Source: Gracilaria gracilis
Taxonomy: Eukaryota; Rhodophyta; Florideophyceae; Gracilariales; Gracilariaceae
Length of the DNA stretch: 64,000 nucleotides
Direction of reading: 5' to 3'
Assembly (NCBI GenBank): GCA_030374805.1
Contig: JARGSG010000027.1
Span: 62,001-126,000 of the forward strand
Every line of letters begins with the position of its first letter. Position 1 is the first letter of the stretch. Shown here in pieces: positions 21,061 to 32,767 of this stretch. Both the position numbers and the translations under genes were made by a program. The notes below the pieces were generated by a model. The model searched no databases and was not told the origin of the DNA. It was given only the letters and a program-made list of their open reading frames with translations.

Positions 21061-22106
21061 GGTCAATTTTTTATCGCGACGCATGCAAAGTGCATTGTCC
21101 GCTTACGACATATGTACAGACCAGCCATCCGGCATCCTTTCTAGTGTTGGTGTGGCATAACACAGAGTAGTTATTAGAATGCTAAGAACACATTTTCCGA
21201 GTCTGCTTCAGATCTTTCCACTTCACGAGTTCGTAGAGAGTAGTTTCTCCGTCCAGAATCTTTTTCAAAATTTCTATAGCTACTTCCTTGGAGTTGATGC
21301 GTAGAAGAGACCCAGTGGATATGGCGGAGGTTTCTCTGCTGATCTTACGGATTCGAGTGGCTTCCATCACTGTGATGATTGGCTTTTTTGGATACAAACG
21401 GAGTTTGGGTTTGGATACGTAAAACGTGATTGGATTCAAGGAAAAGGAAAACGATAGAACGGGGACATACCAATATACTGGATGTGTTCACTCTCGAAAA
21501 GAACGGGGAGTGTTTGACACAATCTGTTAGTGTATGTGTCGGATTCGGATCAAGTTGCAATCGTCTTGGAAGCTCTCCATCTCCCTCTCTCCTCTTTTTC
21601 GCTTTTTTGCCTTCTCAGCGAAGCAAATGCATCTTCGTGTTTCATACGAAGCTATAAATCTCTTTCTTCTCTGCGGTGATCTTCTGCTCTCTGCAAGAAG
21701 GCGTGCGAGCTCTTCGTCGTGAGATGTATCTTCTGCTGGTGGGTCTTGCAGGGTTTATGGGGGGCCCTCGCATCAGGATCGGGGGATGCGGGTTGCGTAC
21801 TACGGCCAGCTGCATCGTTAAAGTCATCACAGAGTCTCTTTTCAAGCATAAGAAGTTGTTTTTTTGCATGGCACGCGCACTTTCTTCGTTTCTGGTGCAA
21901 ATACTTTCAGCTAGAGCTCTAGCAAGCACCGCTTCTTCCAGATTGGTTTCTTCAAGAATGCGTTACTGGGCTTCCTGGAACTCGGGGTCATCCCCATCGC
22001 CGGTGGCGGCCATGGCCAACGCTGGTGGACTAAGTTCAGGGAGCACGGGTTGGGCGAGATGGAGGTGAAGATAGAAGACTCGACATAAGCAGTAACGCAA
22101 TGAAGT
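21061..22106. other. Intergenic, no secure gene
   Basis: Several short overlapping frames on both strands without recognisable domains (for example 130 codons at 21676-22068, +). Nothing supported. Confidence 0.35.
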
Positions 22107-22571
22107 TTGGAGTGTGGAAGACGGGATGTGGGATCTGTCACACCACAATGGCATCCTTCAACAGTTTGTAAACTCAACTTTAACATTGAACCAATTGAAG
22201 ATGTTGATGCTTTCAACTCTGGTACTGAGCCTCTCTCTCCCTCGTGGAGCTTTCCCCTCCTAGAAGCCGTGTGGAAAGTGGACCGGTCTCAAGTTTCTCT
22301 GCGCACAAAGCAATCCCGGACACGAAGGCTCATTCTGAACTCTTTTTCTCGAATGTCCACGGTTGCGAAGAAGACCCCACCACGTGATGAAGCAGATCGT
22401 ATTGGTAGACTTCAGACGCTAGGGGCTCTGCTTGACGCTCCGAGACTCACCCGTGAGGTACTCACAGAAAGCGGAAGCAAAGCGGGGTGGTTTGCTCGAG
22501 CTCGCATGTTTCTAGGAAGCGTGGCAGCAACAGTCACATCTGCTGCAAAAGCTGCTGTAGAACTATTTTAG
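22107..22571 (+). CDS. Unknown ORF, 154 codons
   Basis: An open frame whose last 70 residues look protein-like (mixed charge, Ala-rich amphipathic helices near RARMFLGSVAATVTSAAKAA). After the stop at 22569 the same frame continues open to about 22755, so it could be one longer decayed gene. No family recognised and no codon bias to support it. Low confidence. Confidence 0.25.
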   Translation: MECGRRDVGSVTPQWHPSTVCKLNFNIEPIEDVDAFNSGTEPLSPSWSFPLLEAVWKVDRSQVSLRTKQSRTRRLILNSFSRMSTVAKKTPPRDEADRIGRLQTLGALLDAPRLTREVLTESGSKAGWFARARMFLGSVAATVTSAAKAAVELF

Positions 22572-22897
22572 GCAGAAAGCCGTTCTCACTGCGGGCATCA
22601 TGCCGTTGTTTCGTCTGCGACACTGGAACAATGCAAAGCAGCTGCTAGAAAACGGCGAGAGGCTGAAAATGAGATGCTTGGGAGCCATCTGGAGGTGCGC
22701 AGCCTGGGACTGGACATACTGTGCCAGGGCGTTTTCTTCAAACTATTGTGGATCTGATACATAGCCTGTACTGGCGAACAAAGGCGGACTTTGACTAATC
22801 ATCCAGTGCTAGTTTGTTGGAAAAATTCCTTCATGCTGATGTCGCATCCAGCTTGTTCCGCACCGGTTGCGGTATTTCCTTCAGCCTCAATTAGAGG
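22572..22897. other. Intergenic, possible continuation of the preceding ORF
   Basis: Frame open beyond the 22569 stop (RKRREAENEM...), then no feature until the Snf2 fragment. Confidence 0.3.
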
Positions 22898-24480
22898 CTT
22901 CAGAAATTATCCTTGAACCACGAATGACTTTCAAAGAGTTTCGGCATCAAGAAATGCATAAAACACCATAGTTCCATCACGGGGTTCTGAAGGGGCGTCC
23001 CTGTGAGGAGCAGTGGATGACGAGAGAAAAGGGTCAAGAGGGTTTGCCATCGGTGAGACTCAAAGTTTTCGATGTTGTGAGCTTCGTCTAATATCAAGTA
23101 GTACCACTTCTTCCGTTCCAGAATAAGTGAGTTTTGGACTGCAGGAGTGTGAGACGTAATACAAACGTGAAAAATATCTGGTCAGGTCCACCCTCTTCTC
23201 TTCTCCTTTCCTTCTTTCACGCTGCCGAAGTAGATTAGAACCTTAAATCCTGGAAGCCATTTCTTAAACTGAACCTCCCAATTAACCATAACTGAAGTTG
23301 GAACGACGATTAGATGGGGATCCCACATCCTCTTTTCTACTTCAAGCCATGCCAAGAGCGCAATCGTTTGAATGTTTTTGCCAAGTCCCATCTCAACAGC
23401 CAGAATCCTGTTGAGGTCCCTACGCCATAATATTTGAAGCCAATCTAAACCTCTCCTATGGTAGTCTCGTAAATTACCTCGAAGCAGCTCGTTCGGGAGA
23501 CGATTATATGGGGTTGCTTGCGACTCAATGGCGAAAGGCTTTGCATTCACGTTCGGATCAGGGGTCTTTTTGGCAGGGGCTTCAGTTCCAGCTAACTCCT
23601 CCGCTGTGCCATTTGTATCTGTAAACAAAGAATTTGAGGCGGTCTTCGAGCGACAGTCTTATTGGGAGCAAATTCTTTCGCATTGAGTTTTCTGCGCATC
23701 TACATTCATGGAACCATAATTCTCCGTTGCTACAACGTTCTTCTTTCCTTCAACTTTCATATTTTTCTGCGGCAATGCAGGAGTCAATGCCAAAATCTGC
23801 CGATCACTAGTTGACCCCTTCTCAATGCTCTCCCGGGGTTCATCCTTCTTGTGTGAAAGATGAACCAAACTACTCTTGGAGTGGACACGCTTAGACCAAA
23901 CCTCTGATGGTATCAAAGCATCGGATTCATTATGAGGTTTGAGTTATTGGTTTGATCAACCCTGTACACATCAGGATCAATACTCTCGGCTCTCGAAATC
24001 TCTTTTGTTCCGGTGGCAGCTTATTCTGCAAGTTCTTGACCTTCAAATACGGCAGGAGCGTCTTCTGTTTCTGCAACTCGAATCGTCTCTTCATCATCGA
24101 CACTGTCACCCTCATGATAGCGACTCACTGATATCAAAATCACTGTCATTTGATTCAGGCGGTCTTGAAGGCTTCATTGGAGACAAATAGTTTTCGGGAT
24201 CGATACCTTGACACCTCAACAAGTCCTTCAGAGGTAAATCAGCTTGCGTTTGAAGGGCTAAAATATCGTTCTGATCTTTCTCTTCTTCGGCTTCTGCCAT
24301 TGCCATGGTTGTCTCGTCATCGAAGGCTTCCGTGTGCCCCTCCCCACATTCACTCACAGACTTGGAGAATTCAGAATCTGAAAGCGTATCAATCGAATTC
24401 TGCTCAGAGCTGGCAAAACAGAAAGTCGCTGACGCTTGGTTATTCGTACTCCAATTTCGAGAGCTATGACTGCGCAATGG
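22898..24480 (-). pseudogene. SWR1/SRCAP-type Snf2 ATPase fragment, broken
   Basis: SWR1 exchanges histone H2A.Z into nucleosomes. Minus-strand order: an acidic pre-helicase region (DDETTMAMAEAEEE, then ADLPLKDLL) at 24477-24112; the start of the ATPase at 23628 (LRGNLRDYHRRGLDWL, EMGLGKN, PHLIVVPTSVMVNWEVQFKK, YFGSVKE); after a TGA at about 23185, FHVCITSH; then LILDEAHNIENFESHRWQ and LLLTGTPLQNPVMELW down to 22900. The block spacing fits SWR1 better than other Snf2 proteins. It is dead: the Walker A Thr is Asn, several stops interrupt it, and the helicase C half is absent. It sits between dead DNA transposons, so it may be a captured or retro-inserted fragment of the host gene. Confidence 0.8.
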
Positions 24481-24619
24481 AAGCTCCTTCTTTTACGCAC
24501 ATATCGGTACCGGACAAGCCGTCTACAAATAAATCCATTCTTTACTACACCGCGGCTGCCGTACACTCCATCAGAACTCGCATGAAAGCGCAAATAAAAA
24601 GCGCTCGACGATCAAAATG

Positions 24620-25902
24620 TCAAAGCGGCTCCGGTACGCCTCTCAACTCCGGGCGTTGAAGGTTGTGGCGACAAATGATATAAACCATCTTGTCTCCCTT
24701 CCACGTCGACCATAAAATCTCCATCGCAACTCCTTCGTCAGAAGTTTTGCTTGCCATCTCATTCAAACTCTCCTTTGAGGCAGCGTACCACTCCTGGACA
24801 TCGTTTTCAAGAGTTTGACGTTCCCCAGGAGCGTACCAACGCCCCTTTGGTTCTCCCTCATCGATGCAAAATTTCTGCAGTTTCATGCATAAATTAATGA
24901 TGCTTTCGCTAACGCTGACTGTGTTGTTCAGTCGACTTTGGATTGTTCTCCACCGTTTCAGCAATCTCCCAAATGCCTGCTTGACGTGGACGCGCATAGA
25001 CGATAGAAAATAGGTAAACGTTTTTTTCATATTCAAGACATATCTGCGACGCAGGAATTGGGGTGATGATATTGTTTGTGAACACATATGCTTCATCACC
25101 CACCAGCCAAAACCCCTTAGACAGGTCTTGTCGACCTAAAAACTCAGAGAGCTTAGACGCAGCGCATGCCAATTAGTCGTGTGTAGAGCCAACACGCTTT
25201 GCGGAAGCAAACAAAAAGCGTCCCGCGTAATCCACCACTGCCTGCACGGGAATAGCGTAGTATCCCTTCCTACACCAATACTTTGCGGCGTTTCTTCTCG
25301 GAGGCTTGATCTTTATTGTTATCCCATCGAAAGCCCCTAAACATCCAGTAAGTGGACTTATGCTAGACTGCCATGTTTCAAAACCCTCTCGATAAATCTT
25401 CATGTTTTTCCGAAATCCCCGGAAGCTTCAGCACTCGCGACAACGCTACGCAAGTCTGTAAGAACATCAAGTAGACCGTCTGACGTTTAGTTCGAAACAG
25501 TTGATAGATTGTATCCATGGAGCCCCCAGATAAGCGACTCAATGTAATTCCCAATCTCGTAGCGACGGAAAGCGGGAGACGTCCAGCTTTTTCGCCCATC
25601 TCGTCACTTTTCTTCAATAACGGAGTTAAAAGGCCTACCAACTTCCAAAACGACTTTCTACTCACGCGGTAGGCCCGGCGAAAGTCTGAATCGCTAAGAA
25701 AGTCCGTGACGGATTTGAACGTCACTTTCTTTCTTGTTTCGCTCGGCGGGCTGTGCGACTTGGTAGAGTACGATTCTTTTGCAATGAGGCAAACGACGCG
25801 CGAACATGTTTTCAGCAATTGCGAAGTCCGATTGAACTCTTCCATCTGAATTGAGGCGAACGCCGCAGCCATTGTGCGTATGGATTGTAAACGACGCCTC
25901 AC
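24620..25902 (-). pseudogene. PIF/Harbinger transposase, broken
   Basis: Minus strand. N-terminal part at 25902-25378 (LPLSVATRLGITLSRLSGGS, then a helical domain). After a frameshift, 25403-25173 has the first Asp block (GCLGAFDGITIKIKPP) and YYAIPVQAVVDYAGRFLFA. A TAA at 25173 precedes LACAASKLSEFL and the second Asp (FWLVGDEAY, about 25100). A further frameshift leads to RVHVKQAFGRLLKRW (about 24990), where the catalytic Glu of VExAFG is Lys. The order DG..., GDxxY, VExaFGxLxxRW is diagnostic of Harbinger (DDE_Tnp_4). At least four lesions, so inactive. Confidence 0.85.
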
Positions 25903-26600
25903 GAGCGATTATGGGATACGTGTTCGTTAGAAAAACAAAAAACCTATCGCCTTCGGGCAATAAGATACGATGTAACACAGTCGGTTTTACCGATATACAT
26001 ATAACAATGCTTGTACCTGCGTCGTTTGCACATATTATTGCGGATCAAAAGCCCGCGCCGACTACGCAGGCAACAGCAACGCACGCGAAGGCGATGCATG
26101 AGGTGGCGACGGAAAGAACGGTGGCGGACGCGCATTCCCTGAGGCGACGACGGAGAATAATGCGCAGATGCAGAGAGGCAGCACGAGTTTGCGACACAAG
26201 TGACGGCGACGCACTCAGCGGCGGCGCCTGCGTCGACGACCGTCGCACGCGTCGGCGAGTGCAGATGACGTGATGCATGCGCGCTTGCCAACGCCGAACG
26301 TGGCGTTATAGGGAGGCAAAGCGCAAATTCAAACCATCTGCCACGCGCACGCAAGTGATGCCAACAAGCAGGTTCAATGCCAAAACAATTGAGGATCCCG
26401 TCCGGGACCGCGAGAACTCTTGGCCTGTTTAATTTACAGCGAATTCTCTGATAATTTTAACCGTTCACGCATTCACGGGTTAAAGTTCACGCTCTGTTTA
26501 GACCACGCCTAAACCTACCAAACTGTCGACCAAATGCCTATCATGAGCCCGGGTGTGCCCGATGGACTCGAGACTACCAGAGCTAGCCGTTGTAGCCTGA
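25903..26600. other. Intergenic, partly GC-rich
   Basis: A CG-rich stretch at about 26045-26330 has frames on both strands made of Arg/Ala/Ser. No gene supported. Confidence 0.4.
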
Positions 26601-26624
26601 TCGATAGTTGACACCGATTGGTAA

Positions 26625-26790
26625 CCCATTTGTACAGAGTTATTGTGGGCCACGTATGGTGTACTTCCCTCCACACGTGGGAGATATTAAGAAATATTCC
26701 GGCGCTGACCGCCAGAGCGGCGCAAGGAAAAAAGACGCACGAAGAAGAGAAGCGGGTAGCTCGCCCCAGCAAAACAAAAAGCTTTCATAG
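26625..26790 (+). repeat. Dispersed repeat with coding-like conservation, copy 1
   Basis: Related to 36770-36915. Both copies read, in one frame, a peptide with PHV.D, KKY..ADRQSG, ..ARR..AGS.PQQ..KLS. Differences fall partly in third positions, so this was probably coding, perhaps from an element not otherwise seen here. Confidence 0.6.
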
Positions 26791-28204
26791 TACTCTCGAA
26801 AAAAGAGTCAACTTTGTCTTTGTCATCAACTAATTTGTCCATTTTGTGGGCAAGTGAGAGAGTGAACACGGCATTGTCTTCAACCGCATGATTGCCAAGC
26901 AAAATTTGCATCGTGTTTAACAATAAATTTTTATCTGATATCGGACGTTTTCTTTTTGGACACAAAAATGTACTCGTGCGTAAAAAATGGGATTTGGATA
27001 AAGCGCTGCAGCTACTTTTCCATTTAAAGGGTGTCGCTGCCAATTTCTACCAAGAAACATTTCCCACAGATAAAATTATCAACGAAAAAGCAGGCCATTA
27101 TCCGGATGTCAAAAAGCGCTCCATTGCGCGCTTCTCGCTTTGTCAACCTCCGGAAGAAGATGTACGGATTGCGGTCTCCGGAATCTTGGACAAAAAGACG
27201 TTACCGGCTGTTTGGGACGTTTGGATACGTTGTACACTAGAGCGGGGTTCAACGATTAGGCTTCGTTCGATCCTTTTCGAAATTTAGTGACTATATTGCC
27301 AGAAATATCTCTTTTTCTGATGTCTCGTTCATCTAATGATTATTCTTCGTTAAAGAAGGCCGTAATGGAGTATGAGATTGGTCGAAAGACCTTCTTCTCT
27401 ACTGGAAGTGCCCTTCGTCAGGGAAAACCAGGACAATTTAGGATTTTTTCGGGTCCGGGTGCTCTATTTGGGCCTGCACAATAGTTGGAGAGCTAGCTGA
27501 TCAGTTGGCGGAACGGTTTGAGGAGTTAACTCTGTTGGTAAGGTAGAAGGTTGAGTCTTGTGGAGGCAAGAGGGAGAAAACACGCAGCTAATGTCGTAAG
27601 CCCGGCAATGGCGCGAGTCACTGTCCGTCCAACCCTCGCCACTATACTAAATTACCCGTTGTGGGAAGTTTGGGCACGCCGAGACCACCTGTTGGTCAAA
27701 GGGTAAGAAGGAAGAATTTAGCCCGGCCGGCTTCATAAACGATAAGTCCGAGCCTGGAAAGCTGAAGTTGAAGAAAGCTGACCGAGATGATCCGGTCACT
27801 CTGGTCCAGGAGAAGGCTGAAGGATATATGGTGGCCGCTGCGAAGTGAAACGCGGACGGTGAGGCTCTCCGTAAGCAGCCACGCCAAGGCATGATGGACA
27901 TTGATGTCCTTCTGAATAAGGTACCTCTCCCTCGTTCTGTGGTACGTGAGAAGCCCAGAAAGAAGACGAGGAAGGGCAGGAAAAACCGCAAGAAGTCGTC
28001 TGGTCTATAGAACCAGGTAGGTAACTACAATCTCCTCGCGGAGCTCGCTAACGCTTTTTTTGGGCTCACTTTCGGACAGTTACTACATGGGGACGCCGAG
28101 GAGGCTAAGAAGATGTTGAAAAATCTCCTCTTTGAAAGTGTAACCATCAATCATGCCTTAGTATTAACGGCGAGGGGTCTCCTTCGCCGCCTTAAGGTTG
28201 TAAT

Positions 28205-29540
28205 CATCAAGCTACACGGTACTAGTACTAGTGCTCTCCTGGACTCTGGTGCTTTGTCGAATCTCCTTTCCACGAGGATGTTGAACACTTAACGCTCATG
28301 CCATCTCCAACGAGTATGCGAGTGACTGTGGCAGATGGTACAGCAGCCGACGTTCTGGGTTATGCGAACGGAAGTGCTGGTATCCTTGGGAGAGAATAGG
28401 ATTGAAGTAGACTTTCTCGTTCTATAGATCACGCCCTTTGATGTGATCATTGGATGTCCAACATTGGAATTGCTTCAAGCTCGGCTAGACGAGAGACGGC
28501 AGCGGGTGCACCTCACTGTTGGAAACGAAGAGGTTCGGCTGGAGTTGTCGAACGAGCCAGCGAAGGTCAATGGTGCTCGCGCAGACAGCGAGGACTTTAC
28601 TTCCCCGGAAGCTTCCGAAGGCGAGGGGTATCAACATGAGAGTTCATCATTGTCCTCATCGGAAGATGGGTCAAGTGAAGATTCTAGGCTCGTCCTAGGC
28701 ATAGTGGATAAGGAACCCTACTAGCCTGACCTCGACCGTGTGACCAGTACGTCGTTCGAAGAGGAGAGAGTAGAAGACGCTTGGTCTGCCACTCTCTCTC
28801 AGAAGCTGAGACATCTCCCGAATGAAGCTCAGAAGGGCCTCACGGAGGCACTAAGATAGACAGAAATCATCGCATGGTACCTAAGTGAGTGGAGTCCCAC
28901 CGAAGTTCCGGTCACTCATTCATTCGAGTTCACCGATGACACCCCAATCTACACGAGGGCTCGTCGTATGTCTCCGAAGAATAATGATATCGTGCAGGAG
29001 GAGGTAGATGAGTTGCTGAAAGCCGAAATCATCATGGCCTCCATGTCCCCCTGGTCGTTTCCAATGGTCATCGCAACCAAGAAAGACGGTAGGCCCCAGT
29101 TCTGCGTTGACAATCGTCAACTCAACCGTGTCATGAAGGCAGACCGTTGGCCATTGCCGAAGATAGAAGAGATCTTCGACGATTTGGGTGGTGCGAAAAT
29201 CTTTACCACCCCCGACCTGTTCTGCGGGTGGTCGTCAAGTACGCATGGCAGAGCAGTGCAAAGAAATGACTGCATTCGTTTTTCGTTATGGAACCTATAA
29301 GTTCGAGGTCATGCTATTCGGACTTATGAATGCGCCGTCCACATTCTAGAGGATGATGTACCAGGTGTTTTGCGGTCTTCCATTCGTGAGAGTTTACATT
29401 GACGACAGGGTATCTTCTCTCAGACAATGGAACGACATTTGGATCACTGCAGGGCCGTCTTCGAGCGCATACAGGAATCTGGTCTGAAGGTGAAAGTGAC
29501 GAAGTGCAGCTTTGCACACTCATGGATCAAACTCCTAGAG
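28205..29540 (+). pseudogene. Element D protease and reverse transcriptase
   Basis: Protease active site reads DSGA rather than DTGA (28240). Reverse transcriptase blocks: SMSPWSFPMVIATKKDG, QFCVDNRQLNRV, KIFTTPDL, LFGLMNAPSTF and the catalytic YIDD at 29394-29405. Frame changes near 29300 and 29350 and a stop inside NAPSTF break the product. It ends where element E enters at 29630, in APAPRNASAL, and the same coding sense resumes at 33096. Confidence 0.78.
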
Positions 29541-29627
29541 AACATCTTGGATGGAGAAGGGACATAAGTTGACCCAGACAAGATTTGTGCGATTGTAGAA
29601 GCTCCTGCGCCAAGAATGCTTCGGCGC

Positions 29628-29629
29628 TA
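29628..29629 (+). repeat. TA target duplication, left side of element E
   Basis: TA before CAGGTGAACACTG, matched by TA at 33096-33097. Removing E plus one TA restores ..SAL-RSFLRFAGFYRRFI.. in element D. Confidence 0.8.
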
Positions 29630-29841
29630 CAGGTGAACACTGTTATTAGTGTGGGCCACACTGTTTATGAATCCATTATTTTCGAGTATCACACATAAAA
29701 TAGTGAGGCCCACACTAAATTATGTACTGACCTGAAAAGAAGACTTTTTATCAGTAATATTTATTCTATACGCATGGTGATACAAATGGGATGTAATTTC
29801 GGTAGTTTCAGCTAAAGTTTAATGGTTCTCTAGGGCAAATA

Positions 29842-29845
29842 TTAA
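29842..29845 (+). repeat. TTAA target duplication, left PiggyBac flank
   Basis: TTAA before CCCTTTTGA; matched by TTAA at 33040-33043. TTAA is the invariable PiggyBac target. Confidence 0.95.
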
Positions 29846-30140
29846 CCCTTTTGACCCTAAAAATTCTTATGTCCACAACGATAGACTTAAGGAAAGACCA
29901 ATAAGCGCTAAGAACGGGAGGCAAGTGAATGGTTCAGGTCCCACTACAGGTTGATTGAAACGAACACTTGTGCACTTCTTTTTGGCGCACGTACAAGTGC
30001 TTCAATGCATTTTTGAAGTGCAAACTAGGCGGCCCTGATGAACCGAAGTGCATACCGTCTCCCAACTTGCGACAATCTCGTATGTTCGCCTCTGCTCGTC
30101 TCTTTCTACGGCTGCTTCACTGCCACCCTTCGCAACGATC

Positions 30141-30581
30141 ATGGACGGCCCAAAAGACGAAGAACAACATTTCGCTCCTTGCTCTTCCAAGAACGAAGTG
30201 TCGACCGTTGGAAACCATACTGACAAAGGAAGTGAACATGAGTCGTCCAAAATCGAGTCTCATGTTATTTCTCTCAACCTACCGCGTGTAACAGCCGAAA
30301 ACGAAGATGTTGCGTGCAGACACTGCGGAGGCACACCGTGTTATTGGACGCAGTTGGCAACATCTATTGTGACGAAAACAGTTGCTTCGTACCCCGCCCA
30401 TAGTTTTTATGCCCAACACCACAACAATTTGCGCAAAACTGCCTACAAGACTTACGTTTACGAGCGATACGGTATACTGGGGAAGGGAAGGCGCGTCCAG
30501 ATTCCGCAATGCGTGCTGGAGGGAATCAGGAGGATATGGCCAGATGATCGTGGAGCATACATGGGGTTCAAGGAAATGTAA
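30141..30581 (+). CDS. PiggyBac accessory ORF, small Cys protein
   Basis: 146 aa from ATG 30141 (an upstream in-frame extension to 30048 is possible). The N-terminal half is Ser/Glu-rich. The C-terminal half has a compact CRHCGGTPC cluster, then KTAYKTYVYERYGILGKG, then IPQCVLEGIRRIWPD and YMGFKE. I recall related small ORFs with a YGxLGKGxRxxIPxCV pattern beside PiggyBac transposases in algae, unverified. It is intact, converges on the transposase and ends two bases from its stop. Role unknown; it could be a host-derived regulator or a partner of the transposase. Confidence 0.7.
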   Translation: MDGPKDEEQHFAPCSSKNEVSTVGNHTDKGSEHESSKIESHVISLNLPRVTAENEDVACRHCGGTPCYWTQLATSIVTKTVASYPAHSFYAQHHNNLRKTAYKTYVYERYGILGKGRRVQIPQCVLEGIRRIWPDDRGAYMGFKEM

Positions 30582-30583
30582 GT

Positions 30584-32767
30584 TTATTTCTTGAAAGGAG
30601 CCACTGCAGTTGATAGAGTTGATGTAACCTTATTGCGCCGGTTGCGATGGCGTTTTGAAGATAGTTTTGCCTTTGACTGCATCACTTTCCTATATATGAG
30701 TGGACGAACATTGCGAAAGGCTTCATAGTGGTGGAAAAAGGAAAAACAGTTGACGTGGAAACCCCGTTTGCATGCCGTGCATGAGAACATTGTGTACCCT
30801 CCTCTTCCGTTCGTAGACAAAAGGTTACATAGCATGCAGTGGACACTGTTTCTGCCTTGAGTTTCAAACAACAGATGAATTGCGTTTGAAGATAAATTTG
30901 GAGCTACACTGGAGTTTTCACTGTTATGGTTGGGTGCTATCTGTCTTAGTGAGGCTCTAATTTGCTTGTATTCAACGTTATCCATCACGAGCTGGTGTAT
31001 AATTCTCCGTTTCATAACCGAAGCGTCAACAATAGCATCTGCGGCATTCGAGATTGCGCCGAGAAGAGCGTGCGCGTTGATGATGGCAGCATCTAGGATG
31101 AAGGTCATGATGCTCATTTTTACCCTTCTTTCCTTTCTCAGAGTTGCGGTCGTGGATCGGTACTGATCAAATCTGTCAACACTGTTCATGAACAGATTAT
31201 ATGCCACTACGATGGCTGGCACCTGCAGCGTCGTGCGCTGCCGGGATTCGGTTCCTGTCCATCTCCGTAGTGGAGCCAGTCCGTGTACGCATCGAAGGGC
31301 GTGGTCGTCGGGTTTGTGAATACGTGATGTGGGAGTTGCGGCAAGATCGTTAGTGTAAAAGGAAACAACAGTCCTGTCCTTGAAGACAACGAAACCGGCG
31401 TTCTGTGCCACTGTCGCGGGAGCTCTGGCAATCTCGCTCTTTTCTAAAACTTGAACGAGTCGCCACTCTCCTCGCTTAGCATGTTTCAGCTCTTCAATAG
31501 CCTGCCTTAGCGCGACGCGGTTGAGACCGTCTATGTTAGTCAGCCTGACAGTTCCTAAAACTCTACACTCTCCATCACTCAATGCCTGCAACTGTCGGGC
31601 TAAAACGTGCCTGGTGTAGAAGTTGTCCATCACCATGAGGCAACCTTCATGTGGTGTTGCATGCAATTGAGTCTGGTGGGCCATCTGCGCACACCATAAT
31701 GCCGACGCGGCGGTCTTCGACACCAATTTTCCATCAAGCTTCCGTTCTACAGCCCCTCGTAGGTTTCGAAACACGGCTGTATACCTCTGTACGGGACTAT
31801 GCCCACTCTTATTTCCCGAGCCATTATCTTGCATGCTATGCAGATAGGCATGCGACCAGCCTACGACGGCATAGAACCTAATTCCAAACTTCACGGGCTT
31901 GCTCTTCATATAAGAACGGGCTGCGGTGCGACCTTTGCATCTCACGGTGTTCTCATCGAGCGAGCTGACACCAACGGGAACCGCCAGAGCCGCAGCGTTT
32001 CTCGTGAAATGTTCAAGAATAGGGCGACTGTGCCAGAGTGGGTCTACGGTGGCTATATCCGGTTCGTACGAAGCATACAGTCGTAACGCTGCACGTATGT
32101 TCAAAAACGTGTCTCTAGCCATAACCTTCTTGAAGAAGGGATTGCTCAGTAGCTCTGACTTGCCCCAGTAATCGCGTAATCGGTTTACACGATGAACTGA
32201 GGTAGCCAACTCCAGACCCAAGTAGGCAAGAATCTCATCCATTCGCAGATGTTTAGTTCTCTTCCCTCTTTTCATTAGTTCTATACTTGTCCACGTCCTG
32301 ACGCAGTTCAAGAAGGTGCTGTTGAGGAAGAGGCTGAATAGGCCTAACTCTTTTTTATGCGCATACGCTCGTTTTATAAGATGTGGTTGACATAAATGCA
32401 GTCCGCTTACTCTCTGCCACTTACCACAGTACTCAACTGTGTCGTAAAGCTGCTGTTTTTCGGCGGGACCCAATATTTGTACAAGAAACTCTTCATCGTC
32501 ACCCACATCATACGAAATACCTTGGGCTTCTTCGGCGTTGCATTCTACGTCGTTTTGTAGAATGCAGTCGTCATCGTCTTCAAATTTACGAGAGCAGAGA
32601 TGGGAGAGTGACGAGCTCATGAGATGTGACGCAGTGTGCATAAAGACAGCTGCGCAAGAGAAAAGAGGTATCTGAAAGACGTCCGGGCCACTTGTTTTGG
32701 CGGATGCCTTGGCCATTGTGGAGTACGTAGCAGAGGTGTTGTGTGAACTGGGAGAAGGTCCGGACAT
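30584..32767 (-). CDS. PiggyBac transposase, intact
   Basis: 727 aa, ATG 32767 (MSGPSPSS; MAKASAK 17 codons on is an alternative). DDE_Tnp_1_7 domain, about residues 140-560. Catalytic positions visible: SLDENTVRCKG (first Asp), LMVMDNFYTRHVLA (second Asp) and YNLFMNSVDRFDQ (last Asp pair). SYMKSKPVKFGIRFY is the usual block after the first Asp. The C-terminus (about 625-680) has a cross-brace zinc module C-x2-C...C-x2-C-x4-H-x2-C that in PiggyBac binds the element ends. A basic tail follows. Length is a little over the usual 550-650 because of an acidic N-terminus. No stop or missing key residue, so an active enzyme is possible. Confidence 0.92.
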   Translation of the reverse strand: MSGPSPSSHNTSATYSTMAKASAKTSGPDVFQIPLFSCAAVFMHTASHLMSSSLSHLCSRKFEDDDDCILQNDVECNAEEAQGISYDVGDDEEFLVQILGPAEKQQLYDTVEYCGKWQRVSGLHLCQPHLIKRAYAHKKELGLFSLFLNSTFLNCVRTWTSIELMKRGKRTKHLRMDEILAYLGLELATSVHRVNRLRDYWGKSELLSNPFFKKVMARDTFLNIRAALRLYASYEPDIATVDPLWHSRPILEHFTRNAAALAVPVGVSSLDENTVRCKGRTAARSYMKSKPVKFGIRFYAVVGWSHAYLHSMQDNGSGNKSGHSPVQRYTAVFRNLRGAVERKLDGKLVSKTAASALWCAQMAHQTQLHATPHEGCLMVMDNFYTRHVLARQLQALSDGECRVLGTVRLTNIDGLNRVALRQAIEELKHAKRGEWRLVQVLEKSEIARAPATVAQNAGFVVFKDRTVVSFYTNDLAATPTSRIHKPDDHALRCVHGLAPLRRWTGTESRQRTTLQVPAIVVAYNLFMNSVDRFDQYRSTTATLRKERRVKMSIMTFILDAAIINAHALLGAISNAADAIVDASVMKRRIIHQLVMDNVEYKQIRASLRQIAPNHNSENSSVAPNLSSNAIHLLFETQGRNSVHCMLCNLLSTNGRGGYTMFSCTACKRGFHVNCFSFFHHYEAFRNVRPLIYRKVMQSKAKLSSKRHRNRRNKVTSTLSTAVAPFKK

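Noticed and set aside
19240..21180. Inverted ends and 8-bp duplication for the hAT remnant
   Set aside because: No convincing pair found by eye on either side.
26892..27287. Harbinger MYB-like partner of the transposase at 24.6-25.9 kb
   Set aside because: Sequence fits a Ty3 gag start better and leads in order to a zinc knuckle and protease of element D.
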